Position numbers and translations under genes: made by a program. Positions 10,701 to 23,364 of a stretch of 64,000 nucleotides of DNA are shown here, one piece after another. Within the stretch, counting starts at the first letter, position 1, and the number at the start of each line of letters is the position of its first letter. Where the stretch lies: assembly GCA_965112735.1 (NCBI GenBank), contig OZ218953.1, positions 310,001-374,000 of the forward strand, given 5' to 3'. The notes under the pieces are model-generated. The model worked only from the letters and a program-made list of their open reading frames with translations. It was not told where the DNA came from and made no database searches. The DNA is from Phaeosaccion multiseriatum (Eukaryota; Ochrophyta, other classes).

Positions 10701-13700
10701 CTCCAACATTCCAACCCCTGCTGCTGCTGCTGTCCTCGCTCCACCTGCCCACCCACTACCCTCAGTTTCGATGTGCACCTGTGGCTGCACTTCAGCATCA
10801 TCCCCACGGACCATACCCTCCTACAGGCCATCGTGCATGCGGACCTGCCCAAGGTACGAAGGAAGTACGAACCGAGCAAGCGACTATGACTGTTCCCCTA
10901 TTCCCCTATCCGCCTCTTCCTATGCGCATAAAGCAAGCCAAGCCCCGGCCCGGTGCCCAGTACTGCCCAGACCATCTCCCTTGAGGAGAGAGTCCATGTG
11001 CTAACCCCAGAACTTTTTGTCTCCCTTATCTCGTTGCGTGCGTTGCGCTGGACCTACCGACCTTTGGGCCGTCTCCGTCTCCCACAGCTGCACGTGCATC
11101 TGTCCCAGAGCAAACTGGAGCGCCTCGCGACTATGTCTTGTGCCCTCACTCTTGCCGTGGAGGAGTCGAGCTTCGCGGCCGCGGTCGTCGCCAGGGCGGA
11201 GGAGGAGAAGCAAGCCGTGGCGACAGTGACCAAGGCCGGGGCAGAAGGTGAGGAGGCACTTGGCTTGGGCCAGAGCACGCTGTGCTGCAAACACCCCATC
11301 AAGTATCTCTCGAACCCTCACCACGAGTCTCTCTCTCTTGTCTTTCTGTCTTTTCCACTTCAGGGGGGGCGAGCGGTGGGCTGGCTGTCTTTCTGGACTT
11401 CCAGCGCGCTATGGGCCAGCGATTCGATGCCATACGACCACCTGTGGACGATGATGGAGGCAGCAGCACCACCACGAGTAGGCGCAGGAGCCGCAGTCGG
11501 GGGCGGAGACGGACAGGCGTGTCTTCGCCAGCGGAGAGCCTAGGAGAGAGACAGTCCGTGGGCTCTCTGTCTCGCTCTCGATCCCAGAGCATCGAGGAGT
11601 TTCAGGACGCTCTCCAGGGGGGCAGCTCCGACCAGGGCTTTGCGAGCTTTGGGAGCTTCGGCGGAGATAGCGAAGAGGAAGAGGAAGAGAGCAGGGATGG
11701 TAGGGACGGAAGTGTGCAGAGGAGACTGACTGGCGACATGCAGCGGAACATACACCAGACGTACTTCGGGGGGGACGAGGTTGTTCAACTGACCGACAGT
11801 GAGGACTCTCTGAGCTTCCAGGACGCCAGGTAAGAAGGGGAAGACGAGGAAGGAAGGTCAACCCTTCGTGCTGCTAATGCCTGCGCCGACTGGTGCATGT
11901 CGGAGAGACAGGAAGGGAGGCAACAATAGAGGCGACTTGTCCTCATTTGTCCTCATCGTTTTTCTCTTATTTTTTTCTTTCCAAACGAAAAGGGACCTGG
12001 TGAGCGAGGTGGAGCAGCGTTTCGCAGTGCTTCACGAGGAGCGGCGGCGATTGGAACAGCAGCTCAAGAGTCCCATGGTGAGTGAAGCCGGAGGGGGGGG
12101 GGCGGGCAACACACATGTGTGTTTCTCACACGTCTCAGAGGCGAGGGAGATCCCGCTGACCTCACCCACTGACCTCTCCCCTCTCGTCTCTCCCTCTCTC
12201 CAGAACGCGCAGGGGGTGGCGGAGGCGCTGATTGCGTGCAACGAGGAGCTCGAGGACCTGCAGCGCACATACGGAGACATGAACTCGGCCTTCGAGCAGG
12301 TGGGTCCGGCACGGGGATGGTAGTGGATGGGGGGCAGGTTTGGCACTTTCCGAGCAGCAGAGAGCAGAGAGAGGGGAGGAGCGTCAGAGTGGCGCCCGCT
12401 TTGATTAATGCCGGCTGACCTGGCCCTTTGATTGCTTCTCTTGATGTGATTTCCGCAGGCGAGAAGCAGCGGCAGCCTCGATCTGCACCTCAGCAACGGC
12501 AACGGCACCGACATTGGCACCGGCAACGGCACGGCTTTGGCCGAGGAAGAGTGCGTGCCGCAGAAGGGCAGCAACGACGGTGCCGCGTCGGTGGGGGACA
12601 GCCTGGCGGACAGCTGGTATGTCACCAACCTCCTCGACAACATTGGCAGCCCGACCAAGGGGAGCGGCGCGAGACAGGCGATAGGACCTCATTCTCCGCG
12701 GAGGAGGGGTGCCCCGCTTTCTGTTAGCACGAGCGCCCGCCTAATGACCCCAGGGGGCCGCTTAATGACCCCAGGGGGGGTCCCAGGGGGGGGCGTGCCA
12801 GCCAGCCCCATCCCGGCCTTTGCGCTGTCTAGCCGCCAGGGCCAGGGCCCACCTGCCGAAGAAGACGAGGCGGAGTACCCTGCGGGCTTTCAGGGGCCCA
12901 ACAGGGAGATCTGCAAGGTGTTCCTCACTGTGCCGCTCATCCGAGTGGACCTGCTCTACACCGCGGAGGACGGGGGAGAGAAGCCCGCCGTCGTCCTGAC
13001 TCTCAAGGAGCTGGAGACGCGCTTGCACAGCCAGACACACGGAGCGGAGGTGAGCCTCTCTCTCAAGGACTTGGAGGTGACGGATTGCCTCGCGTCGGAG
13101 GCTCTCCAGCAGAGGGAGAGGAGGACGAGTGCGGGGCGGGCGAGCGTGGGCATGTCGTCCCGCAGGAGGTCGCATCACCGGCAGCAGCAGCAGCAGCAGC
13201 GGAGCGAGCGCGAGCCAGAGGTGGCCTTTACCACTCCTGACCTCACCATGTTCTCCTCCGCGCCAGCAAACCCAGTGTGGGCAGCGGAGCCTCAGCGCAG
13301 GAAGCTGCGGCGAAGAGTGTCCTTCGGTGCTTCTGGCCCAGCTCCTGGCCCAGCTTCTGGCTCAGGCACGCACGAGCGGCGTGAACATCCCACTCGCGCA
13401 ACCCGTCGGAAGCGTCCTCCCTCTCTTCCCGGTGGCAGCAGTGGCAGCAGTGGCAGAGGTGGCAGCAGTCGCGGCAAGAGTCGGAGAAGCGAAGAGGGCG
13501 GAAAGCCCCCCCTTCGCCCGATCGCAGGTATGCATGTGCCCCCCCTGGGCACCGCGCCGACTATGCCTCCCCGAAAGTCGTTTGTGAAGCTTTCCTACGT
13601 TGTCTCGAGAGAGGTCGTCTCGGAAGCTGAGAGGGGCAGAAGAGGCAGGGAGAACGGGCGGTTGCAGCTCGCCGAAACTCACGTAGTGAGTCTGGAGATG

Positions 13701-16700
13701 GACGCCTTCGAGGTAAGGGAAAAAGAGGGGGAGACAGTGGGGACGGATACACATGGTGTGCTGACGCAAACTGACTCACAATCAATCAACCATTTGTGAT
13801 GTGTGTATACCCTACTGGTACTGCAGGTGGGTGTGGAGCAGTCGTCTCTGCTGATCCTCCTCAACATGGCCAATGCGGTGCTCGCCGCCGCCTCCCCAAG
13901 CAGCAGTAGTAGTAGCAACAGCAGCAGCAGCGATGGTGGAGAAGGAGAGGGAGGGGGAGCGCCAGCACACGACGCAGACAGCCACACGCTGCTCGGGCAT
14001 GGCGTAGAGCGAGAGGCGGAGGGGAGGGGGAGGAGGAGGGAGAGCTCGGGGGCCGCCTCCGTGGACGAGTCGGGCGGCAGCATGGGAGGGAGCAAGAAGG
14101 CGGGGGCGAGCGACCGTGGACAAGGCAGGTCACCAGCGAGGAGAGGAAGGTAAGGAAGGGGGAGACAGGAACGAAGCAGTAGACTCCTCCCCATTGAATT
14201 TCTCGATATGAGACTTGACTTAACTCTTTTGTCTTTCCTTTTCCCCTTTCGTGCTTGGTTTGGTGGCCAGCAGCGGCTCTGCCGGACAAAAGGTCGTGGT
14301 GCCAGAGCGCTCCCTGCTCGTGGCTGTGAGCCTCAACAGAGCTGCCTTCTGCTTGAACGACAGTGGCAATGGTGTGGCCGCAGTTGACCTTGAGAGAATC
14401 GGCGTCACGTTGAAGGTACAATAAGAAGGATGTCGTCCCATCACAACTCGTTAGTGACTCGCCTTTGCCTGACCCCCTCCCCCCCCTCTCCCTCTCCCCG
14501 TCTGTCTCAGGTGGACACGCAGGCGGCGCAGCTGACAACGACGCTGCGAAACATTCGCCTCTATGATGTTATCACCGTCTCCGCGCCTACACCGGGCGAG
14601 AGACTCGCGGCAGCAGTGGCAGCAGCAGGAGAAGGAGGAGGAGGAGGAAGAAGACCGAAGGGAGGCCGGGGTCAGCAGCCGGTGCATGCTCCGCCCCCGG
14701 GGGGAGGGGTCGATGCTATCAGCCTCGATGGCGACGGCAGCGGATACCTCCTCCGTGAGGTGTTTGGGGGACAGAGGGGCAACCGCCACCACGACGCCGA
14801 CGACAAGGACGAGTCCTGTGAAGAGGAGGACCTATCTAGCTCGGCGAGTCTGGACGAAAGCAGCAGGGGCGGGGGCAGGCGGCCTTCCTCTACGGCGCTC
14901 ATGAGTGCAACCCTGCAAGTGGAAGGACCCATGGCTCTGCTCTTGTTCGGGGGCAAGGGGGAAGCGGGGCACGACGACGTGGTGGAGGTGGGCGTGAAGG
15001 CGGAGATGCGAGTGCGGGGCCTCGCAGTGGTGGCCAACATGCCCTTCGTGGCCAAGGCGCTGAGGTACGTCCTGCAAGGGGCGCTCTTCACGCACCTCCA
15101 GCAGCACCAGGCGAGTGCTCCGGCGGCGACCGCAGCGGCGACGGCGACACAAGAGGACCCTCCTTCGCCGAGGGATGCGTTACCGCCAGACTCGGAGGAG
15201 GCGTTGTCCAGTATGCCCTCTGACTTGAATGGAGTGAGAGTCAGACTTCGCCTCAACGTGGCGCTTGACATTGTGCAGCCGATGCTGCGCGTGCCCTTGA
15301 CAGAGGAGGAGGAAGTGCGGCTGGAGGTAGGGGCGATTGTGCTGCAAGCCCAAAGCCTTTGTCTGACAGCGCCTTCGGACGTGACGGTGGAGCTGTGCGT
15401 GGCTGGAGTGAAGTTGGTTGCGCTGCTGCCTAGGCGCTGCGAGGTGGTGCCGGCGGCTCATGTTCGAGTGCTCGTACTGCTTCCCGGGGTACTGCCTGAG
15501 CTGGACGGGGAGGAGGAGACTAGGCGAGGCGAGCGCCGAGAGAGGCCGGAGGGGGTGGAGGCGCGTCCCTTCTGCCCCTTCGCTTGGCACGAGGAGCGAA
15601 AAGCACTACCGCTCGCGGGGCAGCAAGAGGAGCGGGAAGACTCGCAGAGCGCGAGAGGGAGACGGAGGCGGAGAGGGAGAGGGAGAGGGAGAGGGAGTCT
15701 ATGGGGCGAGGGCGAGCACGACCCGCTGCTGCAGCGTTTGTGCTTGTGGATGGCCCAGGGGGATGTGGCCAAGCTTCACATGAGCCCCCCGCCTCAGTTA
15801 CTGCCCGATGCCAGCGACAACAAGGCTCCCCAGGTGGTGGTGTCTGTGGGGCTTTTGGCAGTGGATCTTTCGCCAGACCCGTTGTGCCTCCTTGCCTTGC
15901 TTGGCGCAGCGTACGGGGAGGCCTACCAAGGCTTGTCGCCCCTTCTGGCACCTGCTGGGCATGGTGCCTCGCCCCGTACTACTGCCGAGCCTTCTTCTGC
16001 TATGGGAGGGTCCTTCTTTGGAAGCGAAGACGCAGTGCAACCCGGACAGCCCAAACCCCTGTCAGGCCTGAAACTGCTGGCGGCGTTGGAGATCAACTGC
16101 GTGTCCATCGCCGTCCGCGGGGGAGACTCTGCGAATGTGGGTGTGGGTCTCGGCGGGAGGGAGGAGAAGGGAAAGCATCATGTTGTTCACCCTCGCGTTC
16201 ATCGCCGTCGCCGCGAGCAGCAGCAGCAGCAGATGGCCCATGTTCACGGAGGAGGGATGCAAGCGACGCAGGCTGATGAGGGGGCTGGAAGTGAAGGCAC
16301 GGACTGCGGAATGGTGCTCCTCTGGGAGGTCACAGATGTCGTGGCTGGGGTCGAAGTTAGCGATGCTGTGACAGCCGGTGGCCGGCCTGGGTCAGGCACA
16401 GAAGAGGGTAAGGCGGGGACGTGTAGAGTGGAGGCCGGCGTCGGGGCCGTGTCGCTGTTCGACGGACGCACATGCCGTGAGGGGCTCTACGATCGGCTTT
16501 TCGGGAAGGTGCGTATCGTTGTTCTTCCTGTTGCAGTGAGTGCGATGTCTTTCCCTTGTGGCCCACCTCGCTCAACCTTCCGTACATCACATGCCTGCTT
16601 TGTTTGTTCTGTCCGTCCTCCTCCTCTAACGAGCAGGGAGCCCTCTCGAGCCGCTCGGGGAGCTCTGCGGGAAGAAGCAGAGGCAATGGTGAGCACAAGG

Positions 16701-19700
16701 GGGGCGCTTGTGGACACCGTCCTATGGTGTGCCGTCCTATGGTCTGTCTGATCTTGTGTGGGGTTCTGATGAATGCATCTCGCTGCGTCGTCTTTCCTCT
16801 TCTGTACCTCTCCCTTCCCTTCAGGCGGCGGAGACGGAGGAAGTACCAACACGTGTACCGCGGCCTCCGAGGCGCACATGCACGTCGTCGTCGAGCTCGT
16901 GCCGGACGGCGGGAGTGAGAGTGCCGCTCTTGGTTCGCTTGATGCAGGAGTCGTATCCAGCCTGAGTACCACCACGGTGATGACAGGGGTCTATCGCTGC
17001 CGCGTTGCCGCACAAGTGCGCCCTACTCAGTATGTGCTGCTGCCCGCGCCTCTGCTCCAGTGCCTCGATCTTGCCTCGTCCGCGGGGCGGATGCTCTCCA
17101 CTAAGCAGGCCGCTCTTGAAGGAGAGTTACTCTTCACTGGGAGCAGACTGCGGGCCTTCGCGTCATCGCCCTCCACTTCAAGCGGAGGCGGCGAGCCTCT
17201 CGTGCACAGCGCGACCAGCGCCTCTGTAATTGGGAGTTTGCACTCCCCACAACCCATGGCTCGGCGGGCATTGAGTACGGGAGAGTGGGGAGACAGCTCC
17301 CCAGCCTCTCCCACAGGAGCGACGGCCTGCCCGCCGGGTCTGTCCCTGTCCGTTGAGACTACTCTGACGGCCGAGTCTGGCGGTGCTGCTGCTCCTCTTC
17401 TGCCGACACTCGCTCTGCCCTCATGGTTGGGCGCCATCGAGGCCAGTGTAACGCTGGCGCCATTGGAGGTGTGGCTGCCCGACAGCGCCTTTTCAGGGCA
17501 GGCGGTGGTGCTGTCGTGCGGATTGGGGACCGTGGCCGAGGTCAGCCTTGGGACTTTGACGGCGCATGCGGCACACCAGCAGCACGTACACCCCCCAGCA
17601 CCCATTGGCGCTGAGACTAGCGGCAGTCAGAGCAGCAGCGTCGACGGTGGAGTTCAAGTGCTTGAGCGTGTCGGGAGAGTGGTTACCGCTACAGTTTCTG
17701 TCGATAAGTTCGGGTTGTGCGCAGCGAGAGCTGGGAAACTGGCTTTTTCTTCCGCTTCAGAGGTCAATCGCTCGGTCCGTCCGCTCCCGCCGCAGGTCTC
17801 GTCTCCAACGACCCCTTTCTCTTATCCGTTTTCGGGCGTTGCTTCTACCCACGCTGGCACGCATGACGCCCGGGCGAGGGAGGTGAAGGCACCGCCACAG
17901 ACTGCGACCAGGAGGGAGGAGACGAAGAGATTGGCGGCACCTGAGCAGAGGAAGAGAGAGGCTCGAAGCCTAGAACCTGCCTCGAGGACAGTCCACGGCA
18001 GTGGCGCCTGTGTCTCTACAGGCCTGAAGCGAAGGGACAGCTTCTCAAGAGTGAGCCTCGCTACGCACACCCCTGCGGAGGGGTCCCGCTGGAGCTCTGC
18101 GGTGGTGACTCGGGCCAGAGGAGTGGTGTTGTATCAGATAGTCCGACCTTTCGACCTCAGCCTGGCGTATGGCCTGCACATCGTCGGGGAGGGGCAAGGA
18201 CCTGAGCAGGGGACTGGCGAGGTGGCCCCACTCCCAGCCCGGACCCTCTCTCTGCAGCACGCAGTGAATGTTTCGGGTGGGTTTCTGAAGGTGGACGTGA
18301 GCGTGGACTTTCGCTTGCCCTTGGCCGTGTTGGAGCACTCCCTCACCCCTTTCCTTGCTTTAGGGAGCCAGGAGGTACCAGGGAGGGGGGAGGTGGGCGA
18401 GCAGCAGCAGCAGCATGGACGAACACACTCACCACTTCCTCAGCAGCAGCATAAGCAGCAAAGGCATAAGCAGCAGCAGCAGCAGCGGCAGCAGCACCAA
18501 CAACCACTACATCAGCAACAGGAACAGAGGCGTGGCAGCAGCGCGGGTGGCGACTTGTTCTACAGCAGCTTTGTGAACGACAGCGGCAGGACCTTAATGC
18601 GGAGTCGCTCCAGTGACTCCGGGGGGTCGTTGTCGGGCAGTCTTAGTTCCTCGGGGGCTGCAACGGACGGACCACCCTCGGCGTCCAGTCTGCCCACCCT
18701 GGCTCTCTTGCAGCGCTTGGTGGCGTTGTCCAGCGTACAGGCGTCGCTGTGCGTGGAAGGCTTCAGTCTGTCCGTGCTAGACAGGCTCGAGGTGACCTCT
18801 CACTCGGACTCGCCCCTTCTCGTGCTCAAAATGGAGCAGATCAAGGGCCAGGCTAGTGTATCGACGGGGCTGGAGACCGTGGAGGCGAGCTTGTGCCTCC
18901 CCCTGCGGGCAGATTACCTTAACGTGGGCCTCGACGCCTGGGAGCCCTTCTTGCAGCCGTGGAAACTAGAGGCCCTCTTTAGCTCTGACCCAGGGGGGAC
19001 TACTGCAGGTGGTGATGAAGGTCTTGGTCGGGACGAGAGGCGCCACAGCAGCAGCAGTAGTAGCGGCCAAGAGCCTGCTGCCTTCTCTGCTGCCTCACAT
19101 CCTCAGATACGGCCCACCTGTAAGCTGCGCTTCAAAGCGGAGGAGCAGCTCAAAGTAAACGTGACGGAGGCCTGCCTGGGGACTGTGGCCGGGATGGCAG
19201 TGAGCGTTCAGAAGCTCCTCCAGGCACAGCAGCCACGGCCATCGGAAGGGGCCTCAGGAGCCGCAGACAAGGGGCCCTTCTCACTGCAGCAGCATCGAGA
19301 GGTGCCCTTCTCGCTGCAGCAGCATCGGGTCAGAAACGAGACTGGTATGGTGCTGGACTTGCAGCTACTGCCTTCAGAGGAGGATGAGGACGAGGACCGT
19401 GGCGACCTCAGCTCACACCTTAGCACCACCGTCCTCCCTCCTGGCGTGGAGCAGCCCCTAGCCTTCCTTGGGGTGTGCGCACACATTGGGGGGCCCAACG
19501 AGGGTGATCGTAAGTCCAACTTGGGAGAAGCGTTGGGGGAGGACCAGGTGCAGGTATTGTCGTTGGTGATACGCTCCGATGACGGGCATCTGTGGAGGTC
19601 GGAGGGTATGTTGAAGGTGGATCTGACACGCACCACGAGTCACTTTCTCAGGAGAGACGGAGACTCCGGAGCGAGCAGCAGGAGCAGCACCAAGGAGAGG

Positions 19701-22700
19701 CGCTCGTTGTCTTTCCCGACTGATGGGCCGGAGGAGCAAGGGCAAGAGCAACAGCAACAGCCAGGCCAGCTCAATGGCGGTGAGCTCGTGCACATGCGCG
19801 ATGACAAGATTGCAGAGCCCCGCCCGCTTCGGCTGCTGGCCCTTGTGGAGTCTGTACGAGGCTGCAGTGTGCTGAGGCTGTGCAGTCCGTTGCTCATTCG
19901 CAACCACTTGGGGGACGGAGTGGTGCTTCGCGCAGCTGTGAGGAGTGCAGGTGAGTGAGGTTGAGGGGTGGCGGAGGAAGGACGCAAAGGTCGGAGAGGT
20001 TATTCGAGGGGCGTTTTGGTGTTTGGCATTCTCTCTCTCTCTCTCCCTCCCCACCTGCCTGAATGTTACTGACAGAACAACCCAAACTCTGCGTGATTTT
20101 GATTGATTGGGCGGCCCCGTCGCAGGCTGGGACATTGAAATCCCATCGGGCCAGGACCGCACGGTGCCGCTGAGTGTGGCGGCAGCCCTCCAAGATGAAG
20201 AGGGCAACAGCGTGCTCTCTCTGCGGCCCGTGCCCGGAGGGAGCGGAGTCGTGTTCGAGGAGGAGGTCGTGAGTGTCAAAGAACTGGGCGACGAGACAGG
20301 TTGGTTCATGGGTTCGCGCGTCTCTCTCTCGAGGTCGTCTCTTCTCCTCAAAGAGGAGGTGTTAAACGTCTGAAGCATGTTAGGAGGGCACGGCAAGAGT
20401 CAATCCACCAACGACCCCTACCTCCCACCTCCCACCTCCCACCCGCCCACCCACCCACCCCCCCTCCGTTCTTACGTGCGCCTGTTTCCATCACTTCACT
20501 TGTTGCCAGGCCCCCAATCGGGTACTCTTCAGTTCTCCGACTCGCGGTCCGAGCAGCAACGGCAGCACGACTTGTTTTGTCGCTTGGAGGTGGGCAGAGA
20601 AGCGGAGCAGGCGTTGGTGCTGACCCTCGCCGCGCCCATGTTGGTTCGTAACCTCCTAGCCGCTGCAGCAGACGTCAAGCTTGCTGGTACGCAGATGCGG
20701 GGTGTGCTGAGCAGCGGCGAGGCGGGTGCAGCGTCAGAGTTGGGGCTGAATGGGATGGCAGCAAATGGCAGGTGCGCAGAGGCCACAACCGCCACAAGCA
20801 AGGCAAGCAAGCCGGCCAAGGAGGCCGTCATGCTCCCGTGGGAAGTGTCCATGGCTGTGAAGCAGGGCTCGGCGATGCCGCTGCTCAGTGCACACCCCTC
20901 AGACGAGGTGTCCCTCTCCATCCGCCTCCCGGGCTTCAACTGGAGCGAGGCCTTTTGCGTGCAGGAGGCTGGGGCCAGGGACCAGGACCGAGGATGCCAT
21001 TTTGGGCGAGGAGGGGTCAGCAGGAGCAGCAGCAGGAGTAGTAGCAGGGTGATCAGTAGGGTCAGCAGCAGCAAGAGCATGGTGAATCTCAAGGCCGGGG
21101 GCGAAGCAGCAGCGGCAGCAGCAGCAGTGGCAGCATCACAAGCGGGGGCAGCAGTGAGCGGAGGAGGCGAGGAGGAGGAGTCTTCTTCCTCCCACCGCGG
21201 AGTGATGGTGCGAGATGCGCAGGGCAGGAGCCTGAGCGTGTGCGTGGACGTGTCCCTGCGTGGTGGGGTGCGTGAGGTGGTGCTGTGGGTGCCATACTGG
21301 CTCGTCAACGCCACCTCTCTGCCGCTCGTGCTCCAACACGACCCCGACGCCGTCACGGATGAGGCGCTCAAGGGCCTCGCGGCAGGCCAGATGGCAGTAG
21401 ACGGGGGGGGAGAACCCTCCCCCAGTAAAGGGGTAGGCGCAGGCGGAGGGAAGAAGAGTGGCAAAGGCGGCGGCAAATGGGGCGGAGGAAGCGGGAATTG
21501 GGGGGGAGGCAACAAGCCAGGCCGCCAGGAGAAAGCGAAGTTCGACGAGGAGCTCAATGAGGGCGGGGGAACCCCGTCTGGCACGCGACGCAAGCTCTTC
21601 GCCCCGCGGCGCCAATCGAACGGTCTAAAGGACCTGCTGGCAGAGGGGGGCATCGGTGTTGGGGGAGACCTTGCAGCCAATGGAGAGGACTACTTGGCAC
21701 AGCATCATGGCGCTGCGGGGGCTGTCGGGGGCGCTCAAGGCCTGGAGGAGGACTTGCGGCGGTACAATATTCTCATGATGTGCTACTCCACACTCACCAA
21801 AGGTATGTATTCGGATAGTATGTCGCCTCTTTGTGTAGCAGGCAGGCAGATAGGCTCTGTGATGTAGGAGGTGTGTGTAGGCCTTTTCATCTTGTGCCGC
21901 ATGCACGGACGCAGCTCTGAGTCACTTCGCCCCTCTTGCCTCTTGCTCACTCACCCCTTGTCGTCTGCTCCTGCCTTCCTTGCCTTGCCCTCCTTTCGCT
22001 CAGACGAGGAGCAGGGGCGTGCGATGGTGCGTCTGGGACGGCAGGACTCTTCCGCATGCCCCCCGTCTTGCTGGTCCCGCCCCTTCGATATGGACCAGCT
22101 GGGCAAGGACGCCGTTTTGGTGGTCAGGGGGGGAGGAGCGGGGCCCTCTTCAGGTGCGTGTCGTGCGTGAGAAGGGGCATATGGGCATTGTATCTATAGA
22201 CAGAAAGAGCTCGCCTATAGCCTTGGCCGGCCGAGGCGAGGGCCTCCCTCGGGCGACCCATCAATCTATCCCCAGGCATTGGGGGGTCTTTTGTGACGAA
22301 AGCCCGTCTCTGCTCCTCAACTTCCCCTTTCCCCTCTCCTCCCGACTCCCTTCTGTGCTTGCAGGGGGCTGGTGGAGGAGCCGCCGATGGGGCGCAGGCA
22401 AGCGCCAGACCTTCCACAGGGGAAACGAAGGTCCGTGGACTTTGTTCCTTCTTGCGTCGGGCGCGCTCTTTTCGTTTCTTGTCGCCTGCGTGTGTGGTTG
22501 CGTGCGTGCGTGCGTACGTGCGTGCGTGCGTACGTGCGTGCGTGCGTGTGTGTGCCCTTGACTGCTGCCGCACTGCTGCGCTTCCTTTGGGCCCTCTGTG
22601 ACTCTAATTCTCTGTCCCTCCTTGTGGTGTGCGTGTTTGCGCATCTGCTGCCTTCCTCTCTTACTTAGCCTACGTGATGGGCGTGTCCGTAAAGGCCGCG

Positions 22701-23330
22701 CCGGGGCCCTTCCACCGCACCAAAGTGGTGTCCCTGACGCCTCGATACGTCATGGTCAACCTGCTGGGGAGAGCCATCGAGGTCAAGCAGGCAGGCGTGC
22801 CCCCCAACCATAGGACCTCCGTACCCAAGGATGGTCAGACGGCCTTCCATTGGTCGGACGGAGGCAGCGCCCGGCAGCTCGAGCTCAGACTGGAGGAGAT
22901 GGGGTGGGACTGGAGTGGGCGCTTCTCTCCGGACGGGCTTGGGGAGGACATTACTCTGCGACTGCGGAACGTCAGCCACGGAATGCTGTTCGTGCGCGTG
23001 GAGGTGGTGCCACAGGGCCCCACTCTCATGGTCGTGTTCCGGAGGGAGCTACCCAACTTCGCCCCCTACCGCATCGAGAACGAGAGCTTCGAGCGCCTCT
23101 CTCTACGACAGGTTGGTGCTTGATGCATCACAGCGGGCCTAGTGTGACCTTGTGTGACTTTGTGTGACCTTGTCTGACCTTGTCTGGCCGCGTGGGGGAA
23201 GGGCTGCGCACGCTCACAGAGAGAGGGCGGCGCACACACGACTTGCAGTTCTTTCTTGCCTGTTCTCTCTCTCTCACACACACCTGCCGTCTTTCTTTTA
23301 CCTCTCGCTGTCTCTCGCTCTCTCCTCTCT

Positions 23331-23364
<34 letters not shown>

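Noticed and set aside
19458-20396. 312-codon minus-strand open frame, also 20529-21680
   Set aside because: Both are shadows of VPS13 exons on the other strand and cross VPS13 introns; composition is that of reversed low-complexity sequence.
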